A stretch of 39,196 nt of DNA from a virus. A program made the position numbers and the translations under genes. Under the pieces are notes generated by a model. The model saw only the letters and a list, made by a program, of their open reading frames with translations, was not told the origin of the DNA and searched no databases. This document shows positions 7,719 to 16,429 of this stretch, one piece after another. Every line of letters starts with the position of its first letter. Within the stretch, counting starts at the first letter, position 1. The stretch spans positions 1-39,196 of the IMG/VR virus record IMGVR_UViG_3300048836_001189; one strand, written 5' to 3'.

Positions 7719-9269
7719 CTATCCCCACAAGGTCCAGATCACCTGGTCGCGACGAGGGCGCATCGGCTCCTCGGCGAGCAGGATGAAGCGGTCGTCGATG
7801 TCGTCGGTCGGGTAGTTGAGCTGGACCGTGGCCCCGAGCTGGACGGCGCGTCGCTCGGCCGTCCATTCCAGCGTCAGTCGCCAGATGGTGCGCGGTTCGC
7901 CGTCAGGGCGCAGGCCAAACAGCGTCTTCAGCTCGGCGGCCAGGGCCTGGGCGTCGGCCTCCAGACGCAGGGCGGTGGTGATCTCCAGCGTGCGCCAGGT
8001 GCGCGGACGCCGCGCCTTGGCCAGCGGGTCTTCCTGCACCGCCCAACGGTACTCGTTGGCCAGCCGCGTCTCTTCGGAGGTGCCGCGGATGACCGGCGCG
8101 ATGTCGGTCCCGGTGAACGTCTGGCCGATGCGCCCCCAGCCCACGCGCACCTCGCCGACAGGCTCGGGAGCGGTCTCGTCGGCCTCGATGTCGATGACGT
8201 CGTCCTCGTCGATCGAGATCTCGGCGACGCCAGCCGGCGGCGCGAACTTCAGCGCCTGCCAGACGCCGTCCCGGCCAGGCAGAAGCGCGGCAGGAGCCGA
8301 GCGCGCCACCCAGGCCAGGGCCTCGCGAGCCGCCACCCCTTGCCCGAACCACGCGCCGATCGGCGCGGTCGAGGCGAGCGCGGCGACCGAGGCCCCGATG
8401 CGCGCGCCAGGCACCCCGGCCTTGGCGAGCATGCGGGCCAGGATAGGGCCAGCGGTCTCGACATAGCCGCCGGCGGCGTCGCCCCGGCAGCCGAAGGTCA
8501 GCGTGCCGGCCGGCGAGCCGTTGATCTTGAGCAGGCCGCGGGTGAGGTCGACGACATAGGACGCGGGGGCGGGCGAGAAGGCGTCGAAGGCCGCGCCGAC
8601 CAGCGCGCCCTGGAAGGCGAAGTCGGCGTCATAGCCGCGGTCGAAGATCTGCACCGAGCCCTGGATCTGGCCGTCGTGAAGCATGTGCGCCTGGACGCCG
8701 GCGTTGACCTGCGGGGCGAGCAGCTGCGCGCCGTCCAGGCGGCCGTAGGCGAGCGGTCGGGGCGTGTTCTTCAGCCCGTCGGCCTCGCCCTCGTAGAGCA
8801 CCGTGGTTCCGTTGTTGCCGCCGGTAAACAGCACCGTCTGCAGCTGGGCCTCGAGCTCGGCCCGGTAGTCGTAGAGCGACACCGACACATAGGCCGGGGC
8901 CTTGCGGGCGTAGGCCGGCGCGGAGGCGAGGCCGACCAGCAGCAGATCCGCGTCGGCGAAGTCCGTGCCTTCGGTCCAGCGCCAGACCCGCACCTCGCCC
9001 CAGCTGTAGGCCTGATAGCCCGAAAGCCCGCGGTCGGTGTTGGCCAGCCGCATGGCGCCGACGCCCAACCCCGGCGACAGGGTCGCCAGGTCGTCGAACA
9101 GCGAGCGCCGGATGGTCGGGGCCTCGACCAGGCGCGGCTCCCAGGCGACGTTCGGCAGATCCGGGTCGGTCGGAGCCATGGGCGGAATCGCCCGGTCGCT
9201 GAAGCGCAGGGTCTCGGCCGCGCCGGCCGGCGAGATCACATCCACCTCGACAAGCACCGCCTCGGTCAT
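7719..9269 (-). CDS. Tail hub/tip protein, 516 aa
   Basis: Encoded directly after the tape measure gene with an ATGA overlap, the usual place of distal-tail or hub proteins in siphoviral tails. The sequence is beta-rich throughout, with an N-terminal segment (about 1-150) followed by a middle domain with repeated aromatic and Gly positions (YDYRAELEAQLQ, FDRGYDADFAFQG). An acidic stretch (about residues 345-365, SIDEDDVIDIEADE) comes before the C-terminal third. No enzymatic motif is visible. It probably caps the tail tube and anchors the fibre proteins encoded downstream; this role is inferred from gene order. Confidence 0.78.
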   Translation of the reverse strand: MTEAVLVEVDVISPAGAAETLRFSDRAIPPMAPTDPDLPNVAWEPRLVEAPTIRRSLFDDLATLSPGLGVGAMRLANTDRGLSGYQAYSWGEVRVWRWTEGTDFADADLLLVGLASAPAYARKAPAYVSVSLYDYRAELEAQLQTVLFTGGNNGTTVLYEGEADGLKNTPRPLAYGRLDGAQLLAPQVNAGVQAHMLHDGQIQGSVQIFDRGYDADFAFQGALVGAAFDAFSPAPASYVVDLTRGLLKINGSPAGTLTFGCRGDAAGGYVETAGPILARMLAKAGVPGARIGASVAALASTAPIGAWFGQGVAAREALAWVARSAPAALLPGRDGVWQALKFAPPAGVAEISIDEDDVIDIEADETAPEPVGEVRVGWGRIGQTFTGTDIAPVIRGTSEETRLANEYRWAVQEDPLAKARRPRTWRTLEITTALRLEADAQALAAELKTLFGLRPDGEPRTIWRLTLEWTAERRAVQLGATVQLNYPTDDIDDRFILLAEEPMRPRRDQVIWTLWG

Positions 9270-12200
9270 GCCCGGGCCGCCGCGATCTTGGCGAGCGCGT
9301 TGCTGGTCCGCTGCTCGGCCGCCATCTCGCTGACAGCCGCCCGGGTGGCGGCCATGGTGTCGGTGAGTTCGCCCAGGCCGGCGCCGGTGGTCTGGTGTAG
9401 CTGCGCGACGGCCGCGGCGAGGGTTCCGGCCAGGCCGTCCAGCTTCTGCGACAGCGTCGCCGTCTGGTCCTCGAGGACCGCGACCACGCCGCCGGGCTCG
9501 GCGATCGAGGCGACCACCGTCTGGGCCGCCTGCAGGGTCACCTGGCTGTTCGAGGTCGTCAGGGCGGCGATCGCGTCCTGGGTGGTGACGGTGGAGGCCG
9601 GAGCGGCCAGCGCCTCGATGTCGCCCATGACCTTGTTCCAGAGCGCCAGCCGTTGCTGTGCGCTGGAGGTTGCGGCGATGTCAGCCGACAGCAGGCGGTC
9701 GGCGTAGCCGGTCAGGCTGCCCAGGGCGTCGGCGTCGCCGGCGCGGGCCTTCTCCAGCTGGCGCTCGTACTGCGCCATGGCCAGCTGGCGCTGCTCGAAC
9801 GGGTTGAGCGGCGCGGCCGCCGACTGCGTCATCCGGTCGATCCACTGGCGGAAGCCGTCGCGGGCGTCGGCCAGGGCCCGTTCGGCGTCGGTCGCGGCGT
9901 CGCCCAGGCGCTCGAGCGCGTCGGCCAGCTCGGCGTCCTCGAGGGCGTCGAGGTTGGCGCGGATCTCCGCCAGCTGGGCGTCGGTGTAGAGGCCCTCCTT
10001 GCCGAAGGCCTCGGCCGCGTCGCGGCGCGCCTTCTGGTCGCGTTCCAGGGCGGCGATGGTGTAGGCCCGCTCGTCGGTGAAGCGCAGCAGCGCCAGGCCG
10101 ATGTCTTCGCGGAAGTCCTGGGCGGCGACGTAGCGGTCCAGCTTGTCGACGATCTGCTCGAACGACCGGTTGGCGGCGATCATCTGGTCGACGAGCGCCT
10201 TCATCTGCGGGTCTTCGTACTGCGCCTTGGCGAGCATGGTCCGTCCGGCCGCCTCGACTAGGGCCTCCATGTCGCCCTTGCGGGTCTTGATCGTGCTGCC
10301 GTCGGCCAGGGTGATCTTCGACGGGTCGCGGGTGCCGACCTGGATCTTGCTGATGATGCCGGTGGCGTCGATGCCGACGCCCTTGAGGCTGTCGACCAGC
10401 CCCGTGATCGATTCCGCCACCCCGCGGGCGGCATCTTCGGTCTGGCGGGTGCGCTTGGCGCCGCCGATGGTGTAGCCGCCGGTCGCGTCGAAGACCGCGT
10501 TGGCCCCGTTGTTCGACGGCTTGCCGAACAGGGCCGGGCCGATGGCGCGGGAGAGGAAGGTAGCGATGGTCGCGCCGATCGGCCCGCCGAGCGCGTTGCC
10601 GACAGCCGCAGCGGCCGTGTCGAGGATCTTCTGGCCGGTCGGGTCCTTCGCCGAGCCCTTGAGCCCGACCATGTCCGCCATCTGGCCGCCGACCTGGGCG
10701 TAGGCGTAGGCCTGCATGCCCTGGCCGAGGACCTTCTGCAGCTGGGCGGGCAGCATGTCGTAGAGCTTCTCGATGCCGCCCGTGATGTCCTTGGCGGCCT
10801 TCTCGAAGGCGCCGCCCTCGCCCCCGTTGGCGGCGGCCATGATCTTCTGGAGCAGCTGCTCCAGGCCCTTGGTGATGACGTTCACCGTGGCGTCGACGAT
10901 GATGTCGATCGGCTTCTTCAGCAGGGCGTTATAGACGGCCTCGCGCAGCCGCCGCTCGGCGTACTCGCCCAGGTCGTCCAGCCCCAGCTCGCCGCCCTCG
11001 ATGAAGGCCCGCCGGATGTCGTCCTTCAGCCGGCCGGCCTCCTGGGCGCGCAGCTTCAGCTCCTGCTCCAGCTTGGCGATGACGCGGGCGCGCTTGTCGG
11101 CCTCGGTCAGCGCCAGGTTCTCGCGCATCAGCTGCTTCTTGATCGCCAGGACGCGGACCTCGAGCTCGCGCTCCTCGGTCGTCATCCGGGCCAGCCGCAG
11201 CTCCTCCTCCATGGCCTTCTTGTCGTCGAGCCCTTCGCTGGCGGCGCGCAGCTCGAACAGGGCGCGGGTCTTGCGCTCGATCTCGGCGATCTGCTCGGCG
11301 GTCAGGGTCTTGCCGGTGCGCTCGACCTCGCGGCGCACCTCCTCGGCGACGGCCAGGTCGATCAGCGCCCGCTCGCCGCCCTTGACCGCCTCGGCATAGG
11401 CCCTCTCGGCGGCGATCTGGCCGTCCAAGTCGCGTAGCGTCTCGGCCACGCGCTCGGCCTTCTCCGTGGCGATGGCCTGGCGCTCGCGGGCCTCGGCCGC
11501 CTCCACCGCCGCCGCCGCCGCGGCGCGCTCCTTGCCGGTCAGCTGGTCCAGTGAGGTGACGCCCAGCTGCATCAGCGCCTGCAGGCGCGCCTCGGCCACG
11601 CGCAGGGTCTCCAGGGCCTCCTCGCCCTTGCCCGCTGCGGCGGCGCGGTCGGCCAGGGCGGCGGTCTCGGCCTTCAGGGCGGCGGCCATCTCGTCGGCCT
11701 GCTCGATCCGGCGCTTGGCCGCCTTCTCGGCGTCGGAGTCGCGGTCGCGGGTCGAACCGCCGCCGCCGCCACCGCTGCCCGGAGGGTCAGCCGGCAGCGG
11801 TGCAACGGCGAGTCGCACAGACATGGCCATCAGACGCGCATTGTCGGCTCTGATAGCGTCAGCCTTGCGCTTGCGATCAGCCGCGAGAATTTCGGCGCCC
11901 GTTGGGCTGGTGCCGGGGTCGTAGGTGTCGCCGCCGCTACCCGCCGACAAGATGAACTCGCCGACCTGGGCTAGGAGGCCCGGCTTCTCGATCTGGTCGA
12001 TCCGCTCATTGTTGCGGATGATCTGGGCTTCGATCCGTTGACGGTTCCGCTCAGCTTCGGCGTTCGCAAGCCGGAAGGTGGCGGCGGCGAGATCATCGGT
12101 ACCTTTAACTGCGCCTGAATTGGCGTCGCCGTAGTCTTTGGCAGCGGTCGCGGCGTTGCGGAGGAAGGTCTCCGCGTCGCTGAGCACCTGGTTGGACTCG

Positions 12201-13414
12201 GCGGTCGCCTCTTCGACGGCCTCAGTCGACCGCTTGGCCTCGCCGAAGGCGTCGACGACCGACCAGACACCCACTCCGACGGCGGCAAGGGTGATGCCTA
12301 AGGGGCCGCCCATGAACGCGGAAAGGCTGCCGAGCACAGTCCTCAAAGCGCCGCCAGCCAGCGCCGTATTGGTGAACCACCCTGCAAGGCCGATCGTGGT
12401 CACCACCTTGGCGCCGTCGGCGACCAGCTCCAGATTGTCGACGAGCAGGCCGAGCGCCTTTGCACCCGCGCCGACGAGCTCACCGAGATCTCGGCCCAGA
12501 TCCTGGACGGCCGCACGCGCTTCCGGGTCAGTCAGCTCGCGATTGAGACCCGCCAGGCCCTCGGTGACGCCCGAGAGGAAGCCCTGGCCGGCAGCGGCCT
12601 CGAGGTCGAACAGGGCGTTCTGGGTCTCGGCGATCTCCCGCCGGGCGCGGCCCAGCGGCGTGTTCATCGCCGCCTCGATCGCCGGCCCGAACTCCTGGCG
12701 CAGCTGGGCGGCGAAGCGCGGCAGGAAGACGTCCGAGGCCAGCTCGCCCTGGGCGACCAGGTCCATGAGCTCACCGGTGGTCATGTTCATCGCCCGGGCG
12801 GCGATCTGCACCGCGCCGGGGATGGCCTCGGCCAGCTGGCCGCGCAGCTCTTCCAGCGAGACCGTGCCCTTGGAAGCGATCTGGGAGACGGCTTCCAGGC
12901 CCCTTTTCTGCTGCTCGGAGGAGCGGTTCAGGGCCGTTCCGGCCTCGACCAGGCTGAGCCAGATCTCGCGCGTCTGCTCGCCGGCCAGGCTGGTGCCGTT
13001 GGTCGCGCCGGCCAGGCTCATGAAGCTGTTGGTCTGGTCGCGGACCAGCAGGCCGAGCCGGGCGCTCTCGGCGCGCAGGAAGGCCATCTCGGCCGCCGCG
13101 CCGCCCGCGCCGCCGGCGACGGCGCCCAGGCCCGTGGCCCAGCCCTGCGTCGCCTGGGCGGCGTTGGTGATGTCGCGGACGATCTCGCGCACGCCCAGAT
13201 AGGCGAGCGCCGAGCCGAGCAGCCGGGCGGCGGCGCCCGCGCCGCGGGTGCTGCGATCCAGGCGGTCGGCGGAGGCGGCGGTGGCGTTGAGGCCGCCGGC
13301 GGCCGAGCGGCCGGCCGAGCTCAGGCCGTCGAGACCGGCCTTGGCCCGGTTGGTCGTATCGACCCAGGCGCGGGCGTCGCCGTCGAGTCGGAGGCGGGCG
13401 GCGAGGTCGCTCAT
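9266..13414 (-). CDS. Tail tape measure protein, 1382 aa
   Basis: Determines tail length and is threaded through the tail tube. Seen: a tape-measure N-terminal domain at about 75-270, with the typical block LVRDQTNSFMSLAGA... and EELRGQLAEAIPGAVQ; hydrophobic, Gly-rich segments near 350-385; a Gly run near 548; long Ala/Glu/Arg-rich coiled coil at about 555-860; a second hydrophobic segment near 930-965; and a helical C-terminus. It is by far the longest gene and is preceded by the frameshifted chaperone pair, the classic arrangement. Residues about 290-540 (roughly 11790-12540) use visibly more A/T at third positions than the flanks, suggesting a recombined internal segment. Confidence 0.96.
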   Translation of the reverse strand: MSDLAARLRLDGDARAWVDTTNRAKAGLDGLSSAGRSAAGGLNATAASADRLDRSTRGAGAAARLLGSALAYLGVREIVRDITNAAQATQGWATGLGAVAGGAGGAAAEMAFLRAESARLGLLVRDQTNSFMSLAGATNGTSLAGEQTREIWLSLVEAGTALNRSSEQQKRGLEAVSQIASKGTVSLEELRGQLAEAIPGAVQIAARAMNMTTGELMDLVAQGELASDVFLPRFAAQLRQEFGPAIEAAMNTPLGRARREIAETQNALFDLEAAAGQGFLSGVTEGLAGLNRELTDPEARAAVQDLGRDLGELVGAGAKALGLLVDNLELVADGAKVVTTIGLAGWFTNTALAGGALRTVLGSLSAFMGGPLGITLAAVGVGVWSVVDAFGEAKRSTEAVEEATAESNQVLSDAETFLRNAATAAKDYGDANSGAVKGTDDLAAATFRLANAEAERNRQRIEAQIIRNNERIDQIEKPGLLAQVGEFILSAGSGGDTYDPGTSPTGAEILAADRKRKADAIRADNARLMAMSVRLAVAPLPADPPGSGGGGGGSTRDRDSDAEKAAKRRIEQADEMAAALKAETAALADRAAAAGKGEEALETLRVAEARLQALMQLGVTSLDQLTGKERAAAAAAVEAAEARERQAIATEKAERVAETLRDLDGQIAAERAYAEAVKGGERALIDLAVAEEVRREVERTGKTLTAEQIAEIERKTRALFELRAASEGLDDKKAMEEELRLARMTTEERELEVRVLAIKKQLMRENLALTEADKRARVIAKLEQELKLRAQEAGRLKDDIRRAFIEGGELGLDDLGEYAERRLREAVYNALLKKPIDIIVDATVNVITKGLEQLLQKIMAAANGGEGGAFEKAAKDITGGIEKLYDMLPAQLQKVLGQGMQAYAYAQVGGQMADMVGLKGSAKDPTGQKILDTAAAAVGNALGGPIGATIATFLSRAIGPALFGKPSNNGANAVFDATGGYTIGGAKRTRQTEDAARGVAESITGLVDSLKGVGIDATGIISKIQVGTRDPSKITLADGSTIKTRKGDMEALVEAAGRTMLAKAQYEDPQMKALVDQMIAANRSFEQIVDKLDRYVAAQDFREDIGLALLRFTDERAYTIAALERDQKARRDAAEAFGKEGLYTDAQLAEIRANLDALEDAELADALERLGDAATDAERALADARDGFRQWIDRMTQSAAAPLNPFEQRQLAMAQYERQLEKARAGDADALGSLTGYADRLLSADIAATSSAQQRLALWNKVMGDIEALAAPASTVTTQDAIAALTTSNSQVTLQAAQTVVASIAEPGGVVAVLEDQTATLSQKLDGLAGTLAAAVAQLHQTTGAGLGELTDTMAATRAAVSEMAAEQRTSNALAKIAAARA

Positions 13415-14156
13415 CGGGTCTCTCGCATCTCGGCCATGGCCTCGATCGCCGCGCCTTCCAGGACGCGCAGCCGGGCGAAGGTGTCAGGGGTCGGCGCGTC
13501 CTGTCCGAGCAGCCGGGCCGTCACCTCGATCGCACCGTAGTCGAGGCCGGTGCGGATGATCAGCGCCCGCTGCATCGTGCCGACGCCCGCCAGCCGCCAC
13601 TGTGTCCCCATCGACAGGAACAGCCGCACGGCGGTCTCGTTGGCCGGATGGATGCGCAGGGCCTCGTCGATCTCGCCCCAGCGCCGGAGGGCCTCCTCGC
13701 GGGCCAGCTCGATCTGGTCCTCGGGCATGCCCGACCAGCGCAGGTCGGCCAGCATGGCCTCGACCTGAGCCATGGTCGGGGCGTCGAGCTCGCGACGGCC
13801 GGTCGCCCAGAGACGCCCGGCCTCGGTCAGTTTTTTGCGGGCGTCCCCGAGACGAACTCGAAGTAGGCGTTGAGCAGGGCGCGGCGAATGTACGGGCGGG
13901 CCAGCATGCTGGCGGCGAGCTCCGGCGAGAAGGCGGCGGCGTCCTCTCCGGCCAAGCCGATCCAGAAGGCCCTGTGAAAGGCGTCCGGGTCCTCGCTCGC
14001 CTTGGCCTCGGCCTCCTGCTCGGAGGAAAGCAGCCGGAAGCGGGCCAGGAACTCCTGCGTCACCACCGTGCCGCCGTCCTGCGGCACCGGCACGCGCACG
14101 GGCCAGGTGGCCTCGAACGGTTGCCCGAGGCTTCCGAAGTCGAATTTCGCGGTCAT
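13411..14156 (-). CDS. Tail assembly chaperone GT fusion made by -1 frameshift
   Basis: The G frame (14156 to 13827) and a downstream T frame are joined by -1 slippage at 13830-13836, giving a 248-residue product. The T part (139 residues, starting LTEAGRLW) has no convincing start of its own and runs to 13411, overlapping the tape measure start as ATGA. In lambda-like tails the GT product binds both the tape measure and the tail tube protein during assembly and is absent from the virion. The fusion is inferred from the slippery heptamer, the overlapping frames and the gene order, all visible here. Confidence 0.88.
13827..14156 (-). CDS. Tail assembly chaperone G, 109 aa
   Basis: Short, unshifted product of the chaperone gene pair. 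It begins MTAKFDFGSLGQPFEATWPV, which resembles the compact beta/alpha chaperones found between major tail protein and tape measure genes. The frame ends ...GTPAKN-stop, with the slippery A AAA AAC directly before the TGA at 13827-13829. Most ribosomes should make this form. It lies 88 bases downstream of the major tail protein gene. Confidence 0.88.
   Translation of the reverse strand: MTAKFDFGSLGQPFEATWPVRVPVPQDGGTVVTQEFLARFRLLSSEQEAEAKASEDPDAFHRAFWIGLAGEDAAAFSPELAASMLARPYIRRALLNAYFEFVSGTPAKN
13830..13836 (-). other. Programmed -1 ribosomal frameshift site (A AAA AAC)
   Basis: Read on the minus strand, the codons are GCA AAA AAC TGA. The heptamer A AAA AAC has the X XXY YYZ form of efficient bacterial -1 slippery sites and is immediately followed by the zero-frame stop. 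After slippage the reading continues AAA AAA CTG ACC GAG into the T frame, which stays open to the tape measure gene. It is the only A6 run noticed in this GC-rich segment. Confidence 0.93.
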
Positions 14157-14213
14157 GGGCCATGGTCTCCCTGTTGGCCGTAGGTCTGAAACGACAGGCG
14201 CGGAGGCTCCCCC

Positions 14214-14244
14214 CCGCGCCCGCTTGGCATGCGCCTGGGCGCGG
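14214..14244 (-). other. Stem-loop after the major tail protein gene
   Basis: An inverted repeat with 8-bp arms (CCGCGCCC / GGGCGCGG) and a 15-base loop lies directly after the major tail protein stop. No T tract follows on the minus strand, so it is more likely a transcript-stabilising or processing hairpin than a strong terminator. It could help raise the amount of tail tube protein relative to downstream genes. Confidence 0.4.
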
Positions 14245-15174
14245 TCAGGTCAGGACGATCGAGAGGTCGTCGTCGAGGTTGTAGGCGGAGGGCTTGAGGT
14301 TCCAGGGCGCGCTGAACACGCGCTCGTTGTTCTCCTCGCCGTACTCCGGCGCGCCCAGCTGGCCCTTCTGGTTGACCGTGACGATCTGGCCGGCCGTGGC
14401 GCCATGGACCACCGAGGCGGTCAGGATGGTGCGGGCCTTCCAGAGCGTGTCCAGGTTCAGGGCCGAGGGCAGCGGCGTCGTCGCCCGGATGCGGCCCGAC
14501 CAGGCCAGGCCGCCGAGCAGCTGGACGTTCTCCTGGTGCGGCAGGTCGTTGAAGACGATGTTGTCGGTCGGGTCGAGCGTCAGCTCGCGCAGCGCCAGGT
14601 TGACCGCGTTGAGGGCGAAGGTGGTGCGGCCCTGGGCGATCGGCTTGGCGTCGCCCCAGCCGGTCCAGGTCGCGTCCGCCTGCACCGGGCGGGCGGCGGT
14701 GGCGACGTCGGTGTGCAGGCCCCGGAAGGTGAACACCAGCATCGGCCGCTTGCCGGCCTGCAGGCGCAGGCCAACCCGGCCGCGCGCGCCGGTCAGCTTG
14801 TGCAGCTCGCGATCGGCCCGGTAGACCAGCGTCAGGCTGTCGGACAGGGCCGGATCGGACCGGCGGGCGTAGGTGACCGACACGCCGGCGGCGATCGTCT
14901 CGGACATGCTGCACGCCTGGATCAGCGGGCCCCACTTGGGCGCCGTGCCGGCCGCGCCCGAGGCGGCCAGCGGCAGCTCGAACGACACCTCGGCGTGCTC
15001 GCCGTAGATCTCGGTCGGGAACGGCGCGACGCCGGGACGCGCCGGATCGCCGCCCTCTTCGCTGCCGAGCAGCTGGTGGCGGACGTTCTCGGCCCAGATG
15101 AAGTTGACGGCGGCGGGCGTGGAGTCGACCCCGTAGGTGACTTCCTTCTTGGCCCAGATCAGGCTCGGAACCAT
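14245..15174 (-). CDS. Major tail (tube) protein, 309 aa
   Basis: Probable tail tube subunit. The ATG at 15174 starts MVPSLIWAKKEVTYGVDSTP, a typical opening for phage tail tube proteins of this length. The rest is beta-rich, with many Thr, Val and Gly residues. It lies after the tail terminator-like gene and before the chaperone/tape measure block, which is the standard position. No tail sheath gene accompanies it, so the tail is predicted to be non-contractile. Confidence 0.85.
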   Translation of the reverse strand: MVPSLIWAKKEVTYGVDSTPAAVNFIWAENVRHQLLGSEEGGDPARPGVAPFPTEIYGEHAEVSFELPLAASGAAGTAPKWGPLIQACSMSETIAAGVSVTYARRSDPALSDSLTLVYRADRELHKLTGARGRVGLRLQAGKRPMLVFTFRGLHTDVATAARPVQADATWTGWGDAKPIAQGRTTFALNAVNLALRELTLDPTDNIVFNDLPHQENVQLLGGLAWSGRIRATTPLPSALNLDTLWKARTILTASVVHGATAGQIVTVNQKGQLGAPEYGEENNERVFSAPWNLKPSAYNLDDDLSIVLT

Positions 15175-15178
15175 CGGC

Positions 15179-15496
15179 TTACTCCTTGTTCCCGGCGACC
15201 TGGTCGGACGCCGGCGGGGTTTGGGGGTCGGTCTGGCCGTCCTCGCCCTCGTCGCCGTCGGCCGGCGGCGGGACGGGCGGGGCGGCGGCCAGCAGGGCGT
15301 CGCGGGCCTCGCGGGCGGCGGCGGTGGCGCGGGGGTCGGCGTCGAGGACGGCCTGGACCGGCGGCGGAACCGGCGCGTTGACGGCCTTGTTGGCGTGCTC
15401 GATCGCCACGGCGGCCGAGAGGTCGACGCCGGGCGCTTCGCGGCCGGGTGGGACGAAAGAGGCGCGCGCGGGCGCGGGCTTAGGCTTCTTGGCCAT
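15179..15496 (-). CDS. Small Pro/Ala-rich protein of the tail cluster, 105 aa
   Basis: Begins MAKKPKPAPARASFVPPGRE, then has a short helical middle and a low-complexity acidic Pro-rich tail (PVPPPADGDEGEDG). Its position between the tail terminator-like gene and the major tail protein matches Mu gp38 (DUF2635), which is similarly small and starts MKKxKP-like. The resemblance is weak and the C-terminus is much longer. It overlaps the upstream gene by 17 bases and precedes the major tail protein start by four. Function unknown. Confidence 0.72.
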   Translation of the reverse strand: MAKKPKPAPARASFVPPGREAPGVDLSAAVAIEHANKAVNAPVPPPVQAVLDADPRATAAAREARDALLAAAPPVPPPADGDEGEDGQTDPQTPPASDQVAGNKE

Positions 15497-15929
15497 GGAG
15501 GAGTCCGTAGGTTTCGAGGATGGAGGTGCGGAAGCGCAGGACGCTCAGCCAACGGCCGCCGTCCTCGCCCAGGGTGTACTCGGTGGTCTGGCCGCCGGCG
15601 TACTCGACCGGCGTGGCCAGCCGGTCTTCCCAGCTCCAGCCGCGCAGGGCGGTCTTGATCTGCGCCCGGGCGGTCGCCCACTGCTCGAAGCCGCCGGGGA
15701 AGACCAGCGCCATGGTGACGCCGAAGGTCCAGACCTCGGACTGGCTGACCACCAGGCCGGCGTTGTTGACCGGCAGCGCCTGGTCCGACAGCGGATGCAC
15801 GAGGGCGGTGACGTCATGCGACAGGGCGAAGGCGTCCATGGCCTTGTCGCTCTGGGCGTGCTCGACGCGCAGCAGGGCCGGGGCGAGCGCCTGCAGGCGC
15901 AGGGCGGCGTCCTCGAAGAAGCCGATCAT
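15480..15929 (-). CDS. Tail terminator-like protein (Mu gp37 position), 149 aa
   Basis: Short alpha/beta protein starting MIGFFEDAALRLQALAP. The N-terminal helix followed by alternating strands (VWTFGVTMALVF, TTEYTLGEDGGRWLSVLRF) and the length fit phage tail terminator proteins, which stop tail tube growth and join tail to head. It starts by an ATGA overlap with the virion morphogenesis gene and precedes the tail tube gene. Assigned mainly by gene order and fold pattern. Confidence 0.68.
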   Translation of the reverse strand: MIGFFEDAALRLQALAPALLRVEHAQSDKAMDAFALSHDVTALVHPLSDQALPVNNAGLVVSQSEVWTFGVTMALVFPGGFEQWATARAQIKTALRGWSWEDRLATPVEYAGGQTTEYTLGEDGGRWLSVLRFRTSILETYGLLHGQEA

Positions 15930-16429
15930 CCCGCGCCTCCGACCGCCCGCCGGAAGTGGTCGCCGACGATGTCCAGGATCTCGGCCTTGTCCTCGGCCGC
16001 CAGGCCCAGGTAGGGCCGCGCCGGCAGGGTGACGCTCTGCACCACCGCCCGCTCGCCGGTGGCCAGCACGAACGACAGGCCGCGGGCCGTCTTGGCGGTG
16101 ATGACGCCGCCGGTCTGGTGGATGGCGGCGTAGACCAGGTTGCTGCCCCACTCGACGGCGCTGTCGCCATCGAGCTGGTAGTTGATGAAGTCGCGCAGGA
16201 AGCCGCCCTGGACCAGCGTCTTGCCACCGACGACCTTGGCCCGCAGCGACGGCTTCCAGGGCGTGCCGTCAGGGGCGAGGTTGGTGTCGAACCGGCGGCG
16301 GGTCGACTCCTCGCCCTCCATGCCGATGTCTTGCATCAGCGGCGTCATGTCCGCGCCGACCGCGCGGATCCGCGCCAGGGCCGCGCCGACGTCGGCGTCG
16401 TCGATGGTCAGGGTGAAGCGGGCGGCCAT
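15926..16429 (-). CDS. Phage virion morphogenesis protein (Mu gpG-like), 167 aa
   Basis: Head-tail or tail completion protein family. Seen: an N-terminal segment with DDADVGAALARIRA, a conserved-looking RRRFDTNLAPDGTPWKPSL block (the F...PDG..W..L signature of the family), the middle GFLRDFINYQ and the C-terminal ARPYLGLAAEDKAEI segment. These features and the length fit the phage virion morphogenesis family to which Mu G belongs. It overlaps the DUF1320 stop by TGATG. Confidence 0.87.
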   Translation of the reverse strand: MAARFTLTIDDADVGAALARIRAVGADMTPLMQDIGMEGEESTRRRFDTNLAPDGTPWKPSLRAKVVGGKTLVQGGFLRDFINYQLDGDSAVEWGSNLVYAAIHQTGGVITAKTARGLSFVLATGERAVVQSVTLPARPYLGLAAEDKAEILDIVGDHFRRAVGGAG

